The notes: a model not told the origin generated them from the letters alone. A DNA stretch of 64,000 nt from Paractinoplanes brasiliensis (GCF_004362215.1 NZ_SNWR01000002.1:2418001-2482000); one strand, 5' to 3'; numbered from the stretch's first letter, positions 1 to 9,059 are shown. Program-made: numbers and translations.

Positions 1-2026
1 CGCCGAGCGGCTGCGCACGGCCCGGCCCGACGTGCTGGTGGTCGACTACGCCAAGGTGTGGTGGGACACCACGAGCAAGCGCAGCAAGCTCTCCAACCTG
101 GTGGCCAAGGAACAGTTCCCGCGTACGTTCACGCTGGCCGAGCACCCCGCCGCGATCCGGATCTTCCACGTCGCCTGGAACAAGATCTACAACCGGGACT
201 TCCTGCTCAAGAACGACATCACCTACCCGACCGGCCTCTACGAGGACGTACCGGTCGGCTATCCGGTGCTGATGCTGGCCGACCGCATCAGCATCCTCGA
301 ACGGGTCTGCGTCTACTACCGGCAGCGTCGCCGGGGGGCCATCACGTCCACCCCCGGCCGCCGGCACTTCGAGGTGCTCGAGCAGTGGGACGACCTGCAC
401 CGGCGGCTCGACGTCATCGGTGAACGCGCGGAGCCGTTCCGCCCCCTGGTCTTCGAGCGCATGCTCTACCAGTTGCTGCTGGTGCTGGAGAACCCCGAGC
501 GGATCGCCCGGCGCGACCGCAAGGAGTTCTTCCGCGCAATCGTCCAGGCCTACCGCCGGCACCTGCCGGCCGGCGGCCACAAGTTCCGTAAGGGCCGGGA
601 AGGCGCCGAGCACAAGATCGTCGCGCGCGGGTCCTGGACGGCCTGGCAGGCCCACCGCCTCGCCGTGCGGCTGGCCGAGACGGTCAAGCCCCGCCTGATC
701 CAGGTGCGCAACAAGGTCCGGCTGCGGACCCGGCTCAACATGCTGTACTACCGTCGCCAGCTGCGCCGGCCGATGGACGAGAAGCTGGCCGTGTACTCCG
801 CGTACTGGGGCAAGGGTTACGCCTGCAACCCGCGGGCGGTCTACGAGAAGATGACCGAGCTGGCGCCCGACATCCGCGGCGTGTGGGAGATCAAGCCGGG
901 CGCGAAGGCAGACGTGCCGGCCGGTGTCAAGACGGTGACGATCGGTTCGAAGGCGCACTACCGGGCGCTGGCGCGGGCGAGGTACCTGGTCACCAACGTC
1001 AACTACCGCAGCTGGGTGGTCAAGCGGGCCGGCGCGGTGCACCTGTCGACCAACCACGGCACCCCCGCCAAGGCGATGGGCGTGGACCAGCTCAAATACC
1101 CGGCCGGCCTCGGCAACACGGACATGGACGCGCTGCTCAGGCGGAGCGACCGCTGGACCTACAGCGTCAGCCCCAACGCCTACACCAGCGAGGTCTGGGA
1201 GCGGGCCTACCCGTGCAACTACGAGACGCTCGAAACCGGTTACCCGCGTAACGACGCGCTGGTCAACGCGACAGCCGAGGACGTGGCCGCGGCCCGCGAG
1301 CGGGTCGGCCTGAAGCCGGGGCAGGTCTCCGTGGCCTACCTGCCGACCTACCGCGACTACGAGTTCGGCAGCGACGCCCTGCTGAACGTCGAGAGCTTCG
1401 CCGACCGGCTCCCGGCCGGCACGGTGCTGCTGGTCCGGGTGCACCACTTCGACCGTTCCCACGTCCCGGACGGCCACCCGAACATCATCGACCTGAGCGA
1501 CCACCCCCGGGTCGAGGACGTCTACCTGGCCGCCGACATGCTGATCACCGACTACTCGTCCGTGATGTTCGACTACGCGGTGCTCGACCGGCCGATCGCG
1601 ATCTACGCGGCCGACTGGGACAAGTACCGGGCCACCCGCGGCGCCTACCTCGACGTCTTCAGCGAGGGACCCGGTGTCGCGACCGACGACGAGAACGAGC
1701 TGGCCGAGATGTTCGCCTCCGGCGAGGTCACCGGCCCGACGGCGACGCGCGCCCGCGAGCTCTTCCGTAAGCGCTTCTGCTACCTCGACGACGGTCACGC
1801 CTCCGAGCGGGTCGTGCGCCGGGTGTTCCTGGGCGAGCCCGCCGCGGCCGTGCCCGCCGGCACCGCGGTCCCGGTCGTCACGACCGAGCCGCTGCGGGAA
1901 CTGCACCCGGTCGCGGACGACTCCGAGCCGACCGAGCTGCCGACCGTCGACGACGACGCCGACGCCGTGGCCCCGGTGGCGGTGCCGGCCCAGCGCACCC
2001 GGTCGGAAGTCCACCACGGATCGTAA
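1..2026 (+). CDS. Glycosyltransferase / CDP-glycerol glycerophosphotransferase (5' partial)
   Basis: The reading frame is open from base 2, so the true start lies upstream of the window. The first ~170 visible residues look like the C-terminal part of a GT2 glycosyltransferase (NKIYNRDFL, LYEDVPVGYPVL). From about residue 250 the protein resembles TagF-type CDP-glycerol glycerophosphotransferases, with STNHGTPAKAMG, TGYPRND and ITDYSSVMFDYAVLDRP. Such fused enzymes build polyol-phosphate (teichoic acid-like) cell wall polymers at the cytoplasmic membrane face. The last ~65 residues are an acidic, Pro/Val-rich low-complexity tail with no recognised domain. Family assignment is firm; the exact polymer is not known. 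A hairpin terminator follows the stop. Confidence 0.85.
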   Translation, partial: AERLRTARPDVLVVDYAKVWWDTTSKRSKLSNLVAKEQFPRTFTLAEHPAAIRIFHVAWNKIYNRDFLLKNDITYPTGLYEDVPVGYPVLMLADRISILERVCVYYRQRRRGAITSTPGRRHFEVLEQWDDLHRRLDVIGERAEPFRPLVFERMLYQLLLVLENPERIARRDRKEFFRAIVQAYRRHLPAGGHKFRKGREGAEHKIVARGSWTAWQAHRLAVRLAETVKPRLIQVRNKVRLRTRLNMLYYRRQLRRPMDEKLAVYSAYWGKGYACNPRAVYEKMTELAPDIRGVWEIKPGAKADVPAGVKTVTIGSKAHYRALARARYLVTNVNYRSWVVKRAGAVHLSTNHGTPAKAMGVDQLKYPAGLGNTDMDALLRRSDRWTYSVSPNAYTSEVWERAYPCNYETLETGYPRNDALVNATAEDVAAARERVGLKPGQVSVAYLPTYRDYEFGSDALLNVESFADRLPAGTVLLVRVHHFDRSHVPDGHPNIIDLSDHPRVEDVYLAADMLITDYSSVMFDYAVLDRPIAIYAADWDKYRATRGAYLDVFSEGPGVATDDENELAEMFASGEVTGPTATRARELFRKRFCYLDDGHASERVVRRVFLGEPAAAVPAGTAVPVVTTEPLRELHPVADDSEPTELPTVDDDADAVAPVAVPAQRTRSEVHHGS

Positions 2027-2038
2027 GCACGAACGGAC

Positions 2039-2071
2039 GGGGCCGTCGGCAGCAGTTCTGCCGGCGGCCCC
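2039..2071 (+). terminator. Hairpin terminator after the glycerophosphotransferase gene
   Basis: A 14-base left arm (2039-2052) pairs with 2058-2071 across a 5-base loop, with one G-T wobble. It begins 13 bases after the stop codon. There is no clear U-run, which is common for actinobacterial terminators. Confidence 0.6.
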
Positions 2072-2212
2072 GTGTCGTGTTCCGAAGGTCATCCTCGATC
2101 TGACACCTACCGGGACCACGCGGCGGCGGCTTCTGTGGTTGCCTGTATCGACCTGGATCGGCGCACGGGGGTGAAGCCGTCCCGGTGTGCTGCCCCGTGC
2201 CCGTTCCTCCGC

Positions 2213-2242
2213 TTCGCTCGTCGATCGTTTCGCTCGTCGATC
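2213..2242 (+). repeat. Two 14-bp direct repeats before a start codon
   Basis: TTCGCTCGTCGATC occurs at 2213-2226 and again at 2229-2242, a period of 16 bases. The second copy runs into the ribosome binding site (AAGGAGG) of the next gene. It may be a regulatory element in the leader or simple slippage; nothing in the sequence decides this. Confidence 0.5.
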
Positions 2243-2257
2243 CAAGGAGGACAACCG

Positions 2258-3358
2258 ATGCGCTCAGCCGCCAGACCAGTCGTGCTTCTCACCGCGCTCG
2301 TCACCGGCGTGACCGGCCTGATCTCCGGGCCCGCCGCAGCTGCCGCAGCCCCTGCCCCGGTCGCCGCCGCGCCCGCCGCCCTCGCCGCGGCCGCCCCTGT
2401 CGTTACGGCGCTGCCGTTCGGCAACCCGGCCGATGTCGTCTCGTCCGGCGACCGCGTCTTCGTCAGCGGCGGTCGTGACGAGACGCGGATCGTCGTCACA
2501 GACGCCGCCGGCACGATCACCGGCACGATCGACGGGCTCGACGGCCCCGCCGACCTGCAGCTCAGCAACGACCGGCGCACGCTCTACGTGGCCCTGCCCA
2601 AGGCCGACGCGATCGCCGCGTACGACACCGGCTCGCTCGTGCAGTCCGCGCTGTACTCCACGGGCGCCGGCACCTGCCCGTCCAAGCTGGCCTTCGGCGG
2701 CCGCTACCTCTGGTTCGGTTACGGCTGCGAGACCTGGTCGGGTGAGATCGGCCGGCTCGACCTGGCCCGCCAGCCCGCCACCGTGGCAACCCGGCTGGCC
2801 GGCACGAGGTTCTACAGCCCGCCCCGCCTGGCCACCGCCCTGCGCAACAACAAGGTCCTCTTCGCCGGCGAGCAGGATGTGAGCCCGTGGACGGGCTACT
2901 CCTACACCGTCGGCTCTCGCGGCGCCCTGACGCAGGTGAGCCAGACCGACCACGTCTCGGTCGGCTCCGACCTGGCCGACGCCGCCCTCGAACCCACCGG
3001 CGCCACGGTTTACACCGCGAGCGGTTCTCCGTACAACGCCCAGTCGTTCTCGATGGCCGACCTGACCACCGCCGGCCGCATGTACGAAACCGGCCCCTAC
3101 CCCAACGCGATCGAGCTGACCCGTGACGGCACCCGTCTCGCCGCCGGCCGCAACGCCGCATACGACCCCGACATCTACGTGCACGACGTGGACGGCGCCG
3201 CCGTGGCCCAGTTCGAGCTGGGCGGCCAGTACGACATCCTGCAGCCGGGTGGCCTGTCCTGGTCCCCCAACGGCCGCCGCCTGTACGCGATCGCCGCCGA
3301 CAACTCCACCTACGAAACCCCCGCCGAACTCCACGTTCTCCCCATCCCCACGGCCTGA
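2258..3358 (+). CDS. Secreted beta-propeller-like (YVTN-type) protein
   Basis: A 366-residue protein. The start at 2258 is chosen because AAGGAGGAC sits directly upstream and the N-terminus is a signal peptide (MRSAARPVVLLTALVTG followed by an Ala-rich stretch); the open frame reaches further upstream without coding character. The mature part has repeated blade-like units with strings such as GTITGTIDGLDGPADLQLS and SNDRRTLYVALP, typical of YVTN/lactonase-like propellers. Two cysteines (GTCPSKL, YGCETW) may form a disulphide. There is no catalytic signature, so it may bind a ligand or partner outside the cell. It stands alone, with a hairpin terminator on its left. Confidence 0.6.
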   Translation: MRSAARPVVLLTALVTGVTGLISGPAAAAAAPAPVAAAPAALAAAAPVVTALPFGNPADVVSSGDRVFVSGGRDETRIVVTDAAGTITGTIDGLDGPADLQLSNDRRTLYVALPKADAIAAYDTGSLVQSALYSTGAGTCPSKLAFGGRYLWFGYGCETWSGEIGRLDLARQPATVATRLAGTRFYSPPRLATALRNNKVLFAGEQDVSPWTGYSYTVGSRGALTQVSQTDHVSVGSDLADAALEPTGATVYTASGSPYNAQSFSMADLTTAGRMYETGPYPNAIELTRDGTRLAAGRNAAYDPDIYVHDVDGAAVAQFELGGQYDILQPGGLSWSPNGRRLYAIAADNSTYETPAELHVLPIPTA

Positions 3359-3463
3359 CCCGGCTGCGCGCCGCCCGACGAGACACCAGGTGCGGCGCGC
3401 ACCGGCCGGTAGAGACCACACCTCGCGGTCGCCGGGCTCGCCCTCGTGCCACTATGTTGCGCC

Positions 3464-4345
3464 ATGGATCATCAGGGGCAGTTTCGTCATGCAGCGCTGG
3501 CGTTGGGCATCCCGGACGACGAGGTCGGCCGGTTCATCGAGCACCTCCGTTTGTCGATCCGGTTGAGCGGGGGATCCGGCGGTGTTCCGGCCGGGCAGTT
3601 CGGTGGGTTGCCCCGGCTGCCGGTGGGCATGGACTGGCCGTCCGACGGGGTCAGTCCGTTGCCGTTCATCTTCTCGGTCGACTGTGCGGCGTTGCCGAGA
3701 GTCGACGGCTTCGGCCTGCCGGCAGAGGGCTCGCTGTTGTTCTTCCTGAACCACGAGCAGGCCGCTGCCACCGGGGAGCGCAGGTACGGACGAGTCGTGT
3801 TTGTGCCGGCCGGCACCGTCACCGAGGTGGCGGCGGGATCCACCGGCCATGCTTCGGCCGGCGAGCAGTACGACGTCAGCGCCACGTTGAGCGCGGAGTT
3901 CCCGAGCTGGTTCGGGGCGGACGAGGACGACGTGGACGAGGACGACCTGTCGCCGTTCCAGCAGCAGTTGGCCCGTGACCTCGAGCGGGATCTGCCGCAC
4001 ATGGAGGAGCTCTGTGCTCTGGCCGGCGATCTCTGGCCGCCTGACAGCGGGTACGCCAGCGCCTGCATCGGCGGGTATGCCGACACCGAGGTGCTCCAGA
4101 GTTTTGCGGAGCAGACCCTGGCGTGGCGGGAGAAGACCGGCGAGATCGTCGTCCCGGTCGCGAAATGGCACTCACACGTCGAGGAGGAGACGCACCGGCT
4201 GACGAGCGAGTGGGTGTCGCTCGCCCGCTTCCCGGTGGACAACGAGTTCTATTACCGAAGTGACGGGAGTTTCGTGATCCGTCACGACGACCTGGCCGCC
4301 GGCCGGCTCCACGAGGCGCTTCCCGTGGCGGAGTTGATTCCGTAG
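3464..4345 (+). CDS. DUF1963 (YwqG-like) family protein
   Basis: A 293-residue soluble protein without signal peptide. The start at 3464 (MDHQGQFRH) is preferred over an in-frame ATG-like start 18 bases upstream: a TATGTT hexamer lies 5 bases before the ATG, which suggests a leaderless transcript. The motifs FGGLPRLPVGMDWP, LPFIFSVDCAALP and LLFFLNHE are those of the DUF1963/YwqG family, whose biochemical role is unknown. An acidic stretch (ADEDDVDEDD) sits near residue 150. No operon partner is evident. Confidence 0.7.
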   Translation: MDHQGQFRHAALALGIPDDEVGRFIEHLRLSIRLSGGSGGVPAGQFGGLPRLPVGMDWPSDGVSPLPFIFSVDCAALPRVDGFGLPAEGSLLFFLNHEQAAATGERRYGRVVFVPAGTVTEVAAGSTGHASAGEQYDVSATLSAEFPSWFGADEDDVDEDDLSPFQQQLARDLERDLPHMEELCALAGDLWPPDSGYASACIGGYADTEVLQSFAEQTLAWREKTGEIVVPVAKWHSHVEEETHRLTSEWVSLARFPVDNEFYYRSDGSFVIRHDDLAAGRLHEALPVAELIP

Positions 4346-4711
4346 AAGCCGAGCCGGGCGGTTGACGCCGCGGGCTGTCGACCTCGGCGGGGCCGGCGAA
4401 GCGGCGACGGTGTCTCGGAACGCGTCCGACCTGGCCCAGCGGCGAACAGTGCGTGCCGTGGCATACGACTGTGCGCTCGGCGCTGACGACGCGCCCGCCT
4501 GGAACGGCACGGGCAACGGGGGTCTCGGGGCATGGCGATGCGACCGGGTCCGGCGAACCTTCTGTCAACGCGCACATCTGCCGCCGATGAGTGAACGGCG
4601 CGCTGAGGGTCGCGCTTGCCGGAGGCTGCTGGGGACGCCCGCGCGGCCGGGAACGGCTCGCCGCTGAACTGGGCGTGGATGAACAGCCGGGGCTGACAGG
4701 CGGTTGGGCGT
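4346..4711. other. Intergenic stretch between convergent genes
   Basis: 366 bases without a convincing gene. Short open frames on both strands lack family resemblance and ribosome binding sites. Nothing else recognisable. Confidence 0.5.
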
Positions 4712-5284
4712 TCAGGGGGTCCAGAACGGGTCGCGGCCGATGAAACCGAGCAGCCGGGTCGGGGCGTCGGCGTCGGGTGGGACGGGCACGCGGGGGCCGT
4801 ACTGGCCGGAGGAACGCATCAGCTCCTCGATCGGCTCCATGCCGGTCAGCAGCAGGGCCGCGAAGTCCGGGTCGAGCCGGTCGTCCTGGCCGGTTGCGCG
4901 GGCCAGGTCCCACGTGTGCATGAAGACGTCGGACGTGTAGAAGGTGTCGATCGCCCGGTCGAGCGGCAGGTCGCCGGTGTGCGGGTCGGAGAACGACCGC
5001 CCGGGGGTCGCCGGGTCGTCCAGCAGAGCCTGTACGCCGTCGGTGTGCGTCTGCCAGGCGGCGACCGGGTCGTCGTCGGCGCCGGGGCCGCGGGGCAGCT
5101 CGATGCCGGCGCCGTGGGCCAGGAACGACGGGAACCACTCCACGAGGTGGCGTACGACGTCACGGGCCGCCCAGCCGGCCACGGGCGCGGGGGCGCCCCA
5201 CGACTTGGTGGCGCGAACCCGTTGCGTGAACGTGCCGGCGATCGTGCGGTGGCGTTCCGCGGCGGTCAGGTCAGCCAGCGTCAT
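4712..5284 (-). CDS. TIGR03086-type / mycothiol-dependent maleylpyruvate isomerase-like protein
   Basis: A 190-residue protein of the DinB/MDMPI metal-binding fold. It shows the four-helix N-terminal signature (GWAARDVVRHLVEWFP) and a second metal-binding segment (TSDVFMHTWDLARATG), so the usual histidine ligands are present. Members use or resemble mycothiol-dependent enzymes, but substrates are mostly unknown. Its start lies 14 bases inside the upstream AHSA1 gene, indicating translational coupling in a three-gene ArsR-AHSA1-isomerase operon. That pairing suggests a small stress or detoxification unit. Confidence 0.8.
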   Translation of the reverse strand: MTLADLTAAERHRTIAGTFTQRVRATKSWGAPAPVAGWAARDVVRHLVEWFPSFLAHGAGIELPRGPGADDDPVAAWQTHTDGVQALLDDPATPGRSFSDPHTGDLPLDRAIDTFYTSDVFMHTWDLARATGQDDRLDPDFAALLLTGMEPIEELMRSSGQYGPRVPVPPDADAPTRLLGFIGRDPFWTP

Positions 5285-5738
5285 CGGTCAGCATCCTCTC
5301 CAGGATGCGGTATCCGTCCCGGACACCGGTCTCCATGCCGCTCCGCAACCAGCCGTCGCGGGTTTCGAAGCTCTCCACCAGCGACTGCGTGCGCAGCCTT
5401 GTCCGGCCGTCGCCGAGGTCGTCGAACCACAGCGTGTTGAGCGCCACCCCGTCGGGATCGCCCTCGTAGGTGAACGTCTGCACCAGCCGGTCGGGCCGCA
5501 CGTCGTGGAAGCACCCGCGGAAAGCCCAATCCCGGTCGCCGCGCACCGAGAAATACCGGAAACTTCCCCCCGTACGGGCGTCCCAGTGCTCGATGCGGGT
5601 CGTCGTGCTGTCCGGGCCGATCCAGCGGACGAACAGCTCGGGGTCGGTGTGGGCCCGCAACAGTTTCTCCCGCGACGCCCGGAACTCGCGGGTGATCCGG
5701 ATGATCGGCAGGTCCGGGTCGGCCTCGATCAGTGTCAT
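5271..5738 (-). CDS. SRPBCC / AHSA1-family protein
   Basis: A 155-residue START-like protein. The start at 5738 (MTLIEADPDLPIIRITREF) is chosen because it forms an ATGA overlap with the stop of the ArsR gene; a longer frame exists but its extra 30 residues are Arg/Ala/Pro-rich read-through. FRASREKLLRAHTDPELF and RWIGP at the N-terminus and GMETGVRDGYRILERML at the end match AHSA1 (Aha1-like hydrophobic-ligand) proteins. These are frequently co-transcribed with ArsR-type regulators, as here. The ligand is unknown. Confidence 0.8.
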   Translation of the reverse strand: MTLIEADPDLPIIRITREFRASREKLLRAHTDPELFVRWIGPDSTTTRIEHWDARTGGSFRYFSVRGDRDWAFRGCFHDVRPDRLVQTFTYEGDPDGVALNTLWFDDLGDGRTRLRTQSLVESFETRDGWLRSGMETGVRDGYRILERMLTDDAG

Positions 5739-6073
5739 GTCCCGGGCTCCTCGTCGTCCATCTCGGCCAGCACCCGGTCGAGGCGCTGGTACCGCTCCTC
5801 GGCCTGGCGCCGGTAGCGCTCGATCCACGTGTCCATCAGCTCCAGCGACCCCACTTCGAGACGCACCGAACGCGGCTGCGGCCCCGGCGGCCGGCTCACC
5901 ACGCCCGCCTCCTCCAGCACTCTCAGGTGCTTGTAGACGGCTTGCAGGCTCATCGCGTACGGCTCGGCCAGCTGATTGACCGTGGCGTCGCCGCCCGACA
6001 GCCGGGCCACGATGTCGCGGCGCGTGGGATCGGCCAGCGCCGCGAACGTGCGGGAGAGCGCATCGACGATCAT
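5735..6073 (-). CDS. ArsR-family transcriptional regulator
   Basis: A 112-residue winged-helix repressor. The start at 6073 gives MIVDALSRTFAALADPTRR, the canonical ArsR opening. The recognition region (NQLAEPYAMSLQAVYKHLRVLEEAGVV) follows. No metal-binding Cys pair is visible, so it belongs with the metal-independent ArsR proteins that accompany AHSA1 genes. Its stop overlaps the AHSA1 start by 4 bases. A perfect inverted repeat lies just upstream of its start, so the operon is probably autoregulated. Confidence 0.88.
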   Translation of the reverse strand: MIVDALSRTFAALADPTRRDIVARLSGGDATVNQLAEPYAMSLQAVYKHLRVLEEAGVVSRPPGPQPRSVRLEVGSLELMDTWIERYRRQAEERYQRLDRVLAEMDDEEPGT

Positions 6074-6080
6074 CCGGAGC

Positions 6081-6102
6081 CTTTCAACCGATGAGTTGAA
6101 AG
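6081..6102. promoter_or_regulatory. Probable ArsR operator
   Basis: CTTTCAAC (6081-6088) and GTTGAAAG (6095-6102) form a perfect 8-bp inverted repeat with a 6-base spacer, 8 bases upstream of the ArsR start. It also lies within the divergent promoter region of the phospholipase D gene, so one regulator could act on both. Confidence 0.7.
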
Positions 6103-6154
6103 AAAAGCTAGCCGGGGCTGGAGCCGGGGTCAAGAGGGGGTGTAACTTCTCGGC

Positions 6155-7768
6155 ATGCCGGACGCATCGTCGCTGACTGATCTGATCGGCCGGTATCTTC
6201 CGCCGGCCACCGAGGCGTGCCCGACGTTCGCCGAGAATTCGCTGTTCGAGCCGATCATCGACGGCGTCACCTACTTCACCGAGCTGGCCGAGCGCATGCA
6301 GGCCCTCGGCCCCGGCGATGCCGTCTACATCGCGAGCTATCAGGCCGATCCGCAGCTCGACCTCACCGGGCGGGTCGCGGGCGAGGCGGGCTACCGTCCC
6401 TTCACCGACGTGCTCGCCGAGAAGGCCGCGGGCGGCACGGACGTACGCATCGTGCTCAGCGCGGCGGAGTTCTCCGGGGGCATCCCGTGGCTCCCGGTCG
6501 GGCCGTTCCGCGCGAACACTCTGGCCGCGCGCGTGATCCGGGCGTGGAAGCCGTCGACCGTCGAGGTGTCCTCTCCCCCGCTGGAGAACCGGGTGCTGCT
6601 CGACTGGTCGGGGCCGGTGCTGGGGTCCAACCACCAGAAGCTGGTCGTCTTCCGGCACGACGGGGTCCTCACCGCGTACGTGGGCGGTCTTGACCTGTCC
6701 CCGAGCCGGTTCGACCATTCGCCGCACCGCCGCCTGAAGCTGGGCGCTCACCGGTGGGGCTGGCACGACGCCGCTGCCCGGCTGCACGGCCCGGCCGCCG
6801 TACGGGTCTGGGAGACGTTCCGGTTCCGGTGGCAGAACACCGCCGCCCTGCCGCCGCGGTACATCGCGAAGAACCTGCCGCCCGAGTACTTCCACCTGTC
6901 GATCGGCGAGCGGGCGGTGCTCAACCCGCTGGAGCCGCCGATCGACCTGCCGCCGCTGCCCGAGCAGCCGGAGCACCCGGCCGACGGCACAGCCGTGCAG
7001 GTGGTGCGCTCCTACCGGCCGTGGAGCCTGTATCGGCATCGGGGGCTGCGCCGTCTTCGCCGGGCCAACGTCGTCCGGGCCGGCATCCAGGAGATCTACC
7101 ACTCGATGACCACCGCGATCGGCGCCGCGGAACGCTACATCTATCTGGAGGACCAGTATTTCCACGAGGCCCCGGGCGGCGATCCCCGGTTCCAGCTGTA
7201 CGGCCGGCTGCGCGCGGCGGCCCGGCGCGGCGTCAGAATCATCCTGATCGGTTCGGGTCGCAAGGATCCGGCCGACGGCGGCGACAGCACCGTCCACCCG
7301 GTGGTCACGCATGATCTGCGGTGGCGGGTGCTGGCCCGGCTGCCCGCGGCCGCCCGGCGCAACGTGGTGATGTATCGCGTCGACAACCTGACCGTGCACA
7401 CCAAGCTGATGCTCGTCGACGACGTGTTCGCCAGCATCGGCTCGGCGAACTTCTTCAGCCGCTCGATGGTCGGCACCGACAGCGAGATCTCGTCGACGTT
7501 CGTCACGACCGGTTCCCTCGTACGGGATCTGCGGGTCAAGCTGTGGGCCGAGCACCTGCGCACACCGGTGACCGACGAGCTCGCCCCGGCCCTGACCGAC
7601 CTGGACACCGCCCTGGGCATCTGGCGCCACGAGTGGCTGCCGGCCGGCCATCCCCCGGGCACGTGGCGCCGCGCGGGCCTGCCGGCCGGGTTCGCCCCGT
7701 CGGAGTGGGCCCTGACCCCGGCCCGCTGGTCTCCCGCGGTGTGGCGGCGGGAGACCAGGGAACGCTAG
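6155..7768 (+). CDS. Phospholipase D family protein (two HKD motifs)
   Basis: A 537-residue protein with two HxK phosphodiesterase motifs, HQKLVVFRHDG (His160) and HTKLMLVDD (His415), each followed by the usual Gly/Ser context (GGLDLSPSRF, IGSANFFSRS). These define the PLD superfamily, which forms a covalent phosphohistidine intermediate on phosphodiesters such as phospholipids. No signal peptide is visible, so it may act in the cytosol or be exported by another route. The gene is divergent from the ArsR operon and convergent with the TM2 gene (1-base gap). Confidence 0.87.
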   Translation: MPDASSLTDLIGRYLPPATEACPTFAENSLFEPIIDGVTYFTELAERMQALGPGDAVYIASYQADPQLDLTGRVAGEAGYRPFTDVLAEKAAGGTDVRIVLSAAEFSGGIPWLPVGPFRANTLAARVIRAWKPSTVEVSSPPLENRVLLDWSGPVLGSNHQKLVVFRHDGVLTAYVGGLDLSPSRFDHSPHRRLKLGAHRWGWHDAAARLHGPAAVRVWETFRFRWQNTAALPPRYIAKNLPPEYFHLSIGERAVLNPLEPPIDLPPLPEQPEHPADGTAVQVVRSYRPWSLYRHRGLRRLRRANVVRAGIQEIYHSMTTAIGAAERYIYLEDQYFHEAPGGDPRFQLYGRLRAAARRGVRIILIGSGRKDPADGGDSTVHPVVTHDLRWRVLARLPAAARRNVVMYRVDNLTVHTKLMLVDDVFASIGSANFFSRSMVGTDSEISSTFVTTGSLVRDLRVKLWAEHLRTPVTDELAPALTDLDTALGIWRHEWLPAGHPPGTWRRAGLPAGFAPSEWALTPARWSPAVWRRETRER

Positions 7769-7769
7769 C

Positions 7770-8000
7770 TCAGCGGGCGAGCGCGAGGCCCTGCTTGTCC
7801 GAGAACTTGCCGATCGCGATCATGATGAAGTCGATCAGCGCCCACACGCCGAGCCCACCGACGGTGAGCAGCATCAGGATGCCGGTGCCGACCTTGCCGA
7901 CGTAGAAGCGGTGCACACCGAAGCCGCCGAGGAAGAAGCTCAGCAGCAGCGTGACGATCCAGGACTTCTGGCCGGTCGCGGTGGCGGTCGTGGCAGTCAT
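7770..8000 (-). CDS. TM2-domain membrane protein
   Basis: A 76-residue protein made almost entirely of a TM2 domain: a first membrane segment with LLLSFFLGGFGVHRFYVGK, a turn, and a second segment (ILMLLTVGGLGVWALIDFIM), ending in a short basic tail. TM2 proteins are small two-pass membrane proteins of unclear molecular role. The gene is monocistronic, facing away from the chitin/cellulose monooxygenase gene. Confidence 0.85.
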   Translation of the reverse strand: MTATTATATGQKSWIVTLLLSFFLGGFGVHRFYVGKVGTGILMLLTVGGLGVWALIDFIMIAIGKFSDKQGLALAR

Positions 8001-8208
8001 ATCGAGGTCCGTTCTTGTGATCTACAGGAAAAAGCCGCCGCACCATAGCGAACGTTCGCGCCCTCACACAAGACCCGCTCCGAACCACCCCGCACGAGGG
8101 AACGGTCTTCCTCGATGACCAGGCTCGCGCCGTCGTCCCGGATGTGCAGTTCAGGCGGTCCGCCATTGAGACACACCGATCGCGGGCACGAGGGTCCGCA
8201 TCATGTGA

Positions 8209-8239
8209 AGTAACTGTTGACAAAGTTAACTGTATTGAC
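8209..8239 (+). promoter_or_regulatory. Repeated AT-rich element upstream of the AA10 gene
   Basis: AGTAACTGTTGAC (8209-8221) is repeated imperfectly as AGTTAACTGTATTGAC (8224-8239). The first copy contains a perfect TTGACA (8217-8222). In this GC-rich sequence the block stands out and probably contains the promoter or an activator/repressor site for the secreted monooxygenase. It does not match the DasR or CebR consensus. Confidence 0.45.
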
Positions 8240-8282
8240 GTTCGCTAATGGGAGGAAGCTCCATCCCCCCGAAGGGAGCGAC

Positions 8283-8990
8283 ATGACCCTGAGAAGAAGA
8301 CTCGCCCTGCTCGCCGCGGCCGTCCTCACCGCTCCGCTGATCGCCGTCATCGTCCCCGCGAGCCCGGCCAGCGCCCACGGCTGGATCACCAGTCCCCCGA
8401 GCCGTCAGGACCAGTGCGCCACCGGCGTGGTCGCCAACTGCGGCGCCATCCAGTACGAACCCCAGAGCGTCGAGGCGGCCAAGGGTTCGCTGAGCTGCAG
8501 CGGCGGCAGCTCGTTCGCGGTGCTCAACGACGACAACAAGGGCTGGCGGGTCACCTCGATCGGCAGCTCGACCGCGTTCACGTGGCGCAACACCGCCATG
8601 CACCGCACGGCGAACTGGCAGTACTACGTGGACGGACGTCTGCACCAGACGTTCACCAACGGCAACGCCCAGCCGCCGCAGGTGCTCAGCCACCAGCTGA
8701 CCAACCTGCCCGGCGGACGGCACAAGATTCTCGCCGTCTGGAACATCTACGACACGCCGATGGCCTTCTACGCCTGCGTCGACGTCAACGTCGGCGGGGG
8801 CGGCGGCACCACCCCGCCGACGAACCCGCCGACCAGCTGCGGTCCGGCGTGGAGCGCGTCGGCGGTCTACACCGGCGGCATGAACGTCTCGCACCGCGGC
8901 CGGGCCTGGACCGCTCGCTACTGGACCCAGGGCGAGGAGCCCGGCACCACCGGGGAGTGGGGGGCCTGGCAGGACAAGGGCGCCTGCTGA
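8283..8990 (+). CDS. AA10 lytic polysaccharide monooxygenase with CBM5/12
   Basis: A 235-residue secreted copper enzyme. The signal peptide ends at PASPASA, leaving His32 (HGWITSPPSRQDQC) as the new N-terminus, which is the first half of the copper histidine brace. The second brace histidine is His107 in NTAMHRTANWQYY. A Gly/Thr/Pro linker (GGGGGTTPPTNPPTS) leads to a C-terminal CBM5/12 chitin-binding module with paired Trp/Tyr (SHRGRAWTARYWTQGEEPG). AA10 enzymes cleave crystalline chitin or cellulose oxidatively; the CBM5 module favours chitin. The start is set by the signal peptide and a GAAGGGAG ribosome site. Confidence 0.93.
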   Translation: MTLRRRLALLAAAVLTAPLIAVIVPASPASAHGWITSPPSRQDQCATGVVANCGAIQYEPQSVEAAKGSLSCSGGSSFAVLNDDNKGWRVTSIGSSTAFTWRNTAMHRTANWQYYVDGRLHQTFTNGNAQPPQVLSHQLTNLPGGRHKILAVWNIYDTPMAFYACVDVNVGGGGGTTPPTNPPTSCGPAWSASAVYTGGMNVSHRGRAWTARYWTQGEEPGTTGEWGAWQDKGAC

Positions 8991-9059
8991 TTCCCGTACG
9001 CCCCGCCGTCCGGCCCGGCCCCCACCGGGCCGGACGGCGCCACCCCCGAGCGGAGCCCG

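Noticed and set aside
4362..4667. A 101-codon plus-strand open frame between convergent genes
   Set aside because: No ribosome site, no family resemblance, and alternative frames on both strands are equally open, as expected at this GC content.
5735..7651. A 638-codon minus-strand open frame
   Set aside because: Only its last 112 codons (from 6073) look like a protein (ArsR). The remainder is antisense to the phospholipase D gene and has low-complexity composition.
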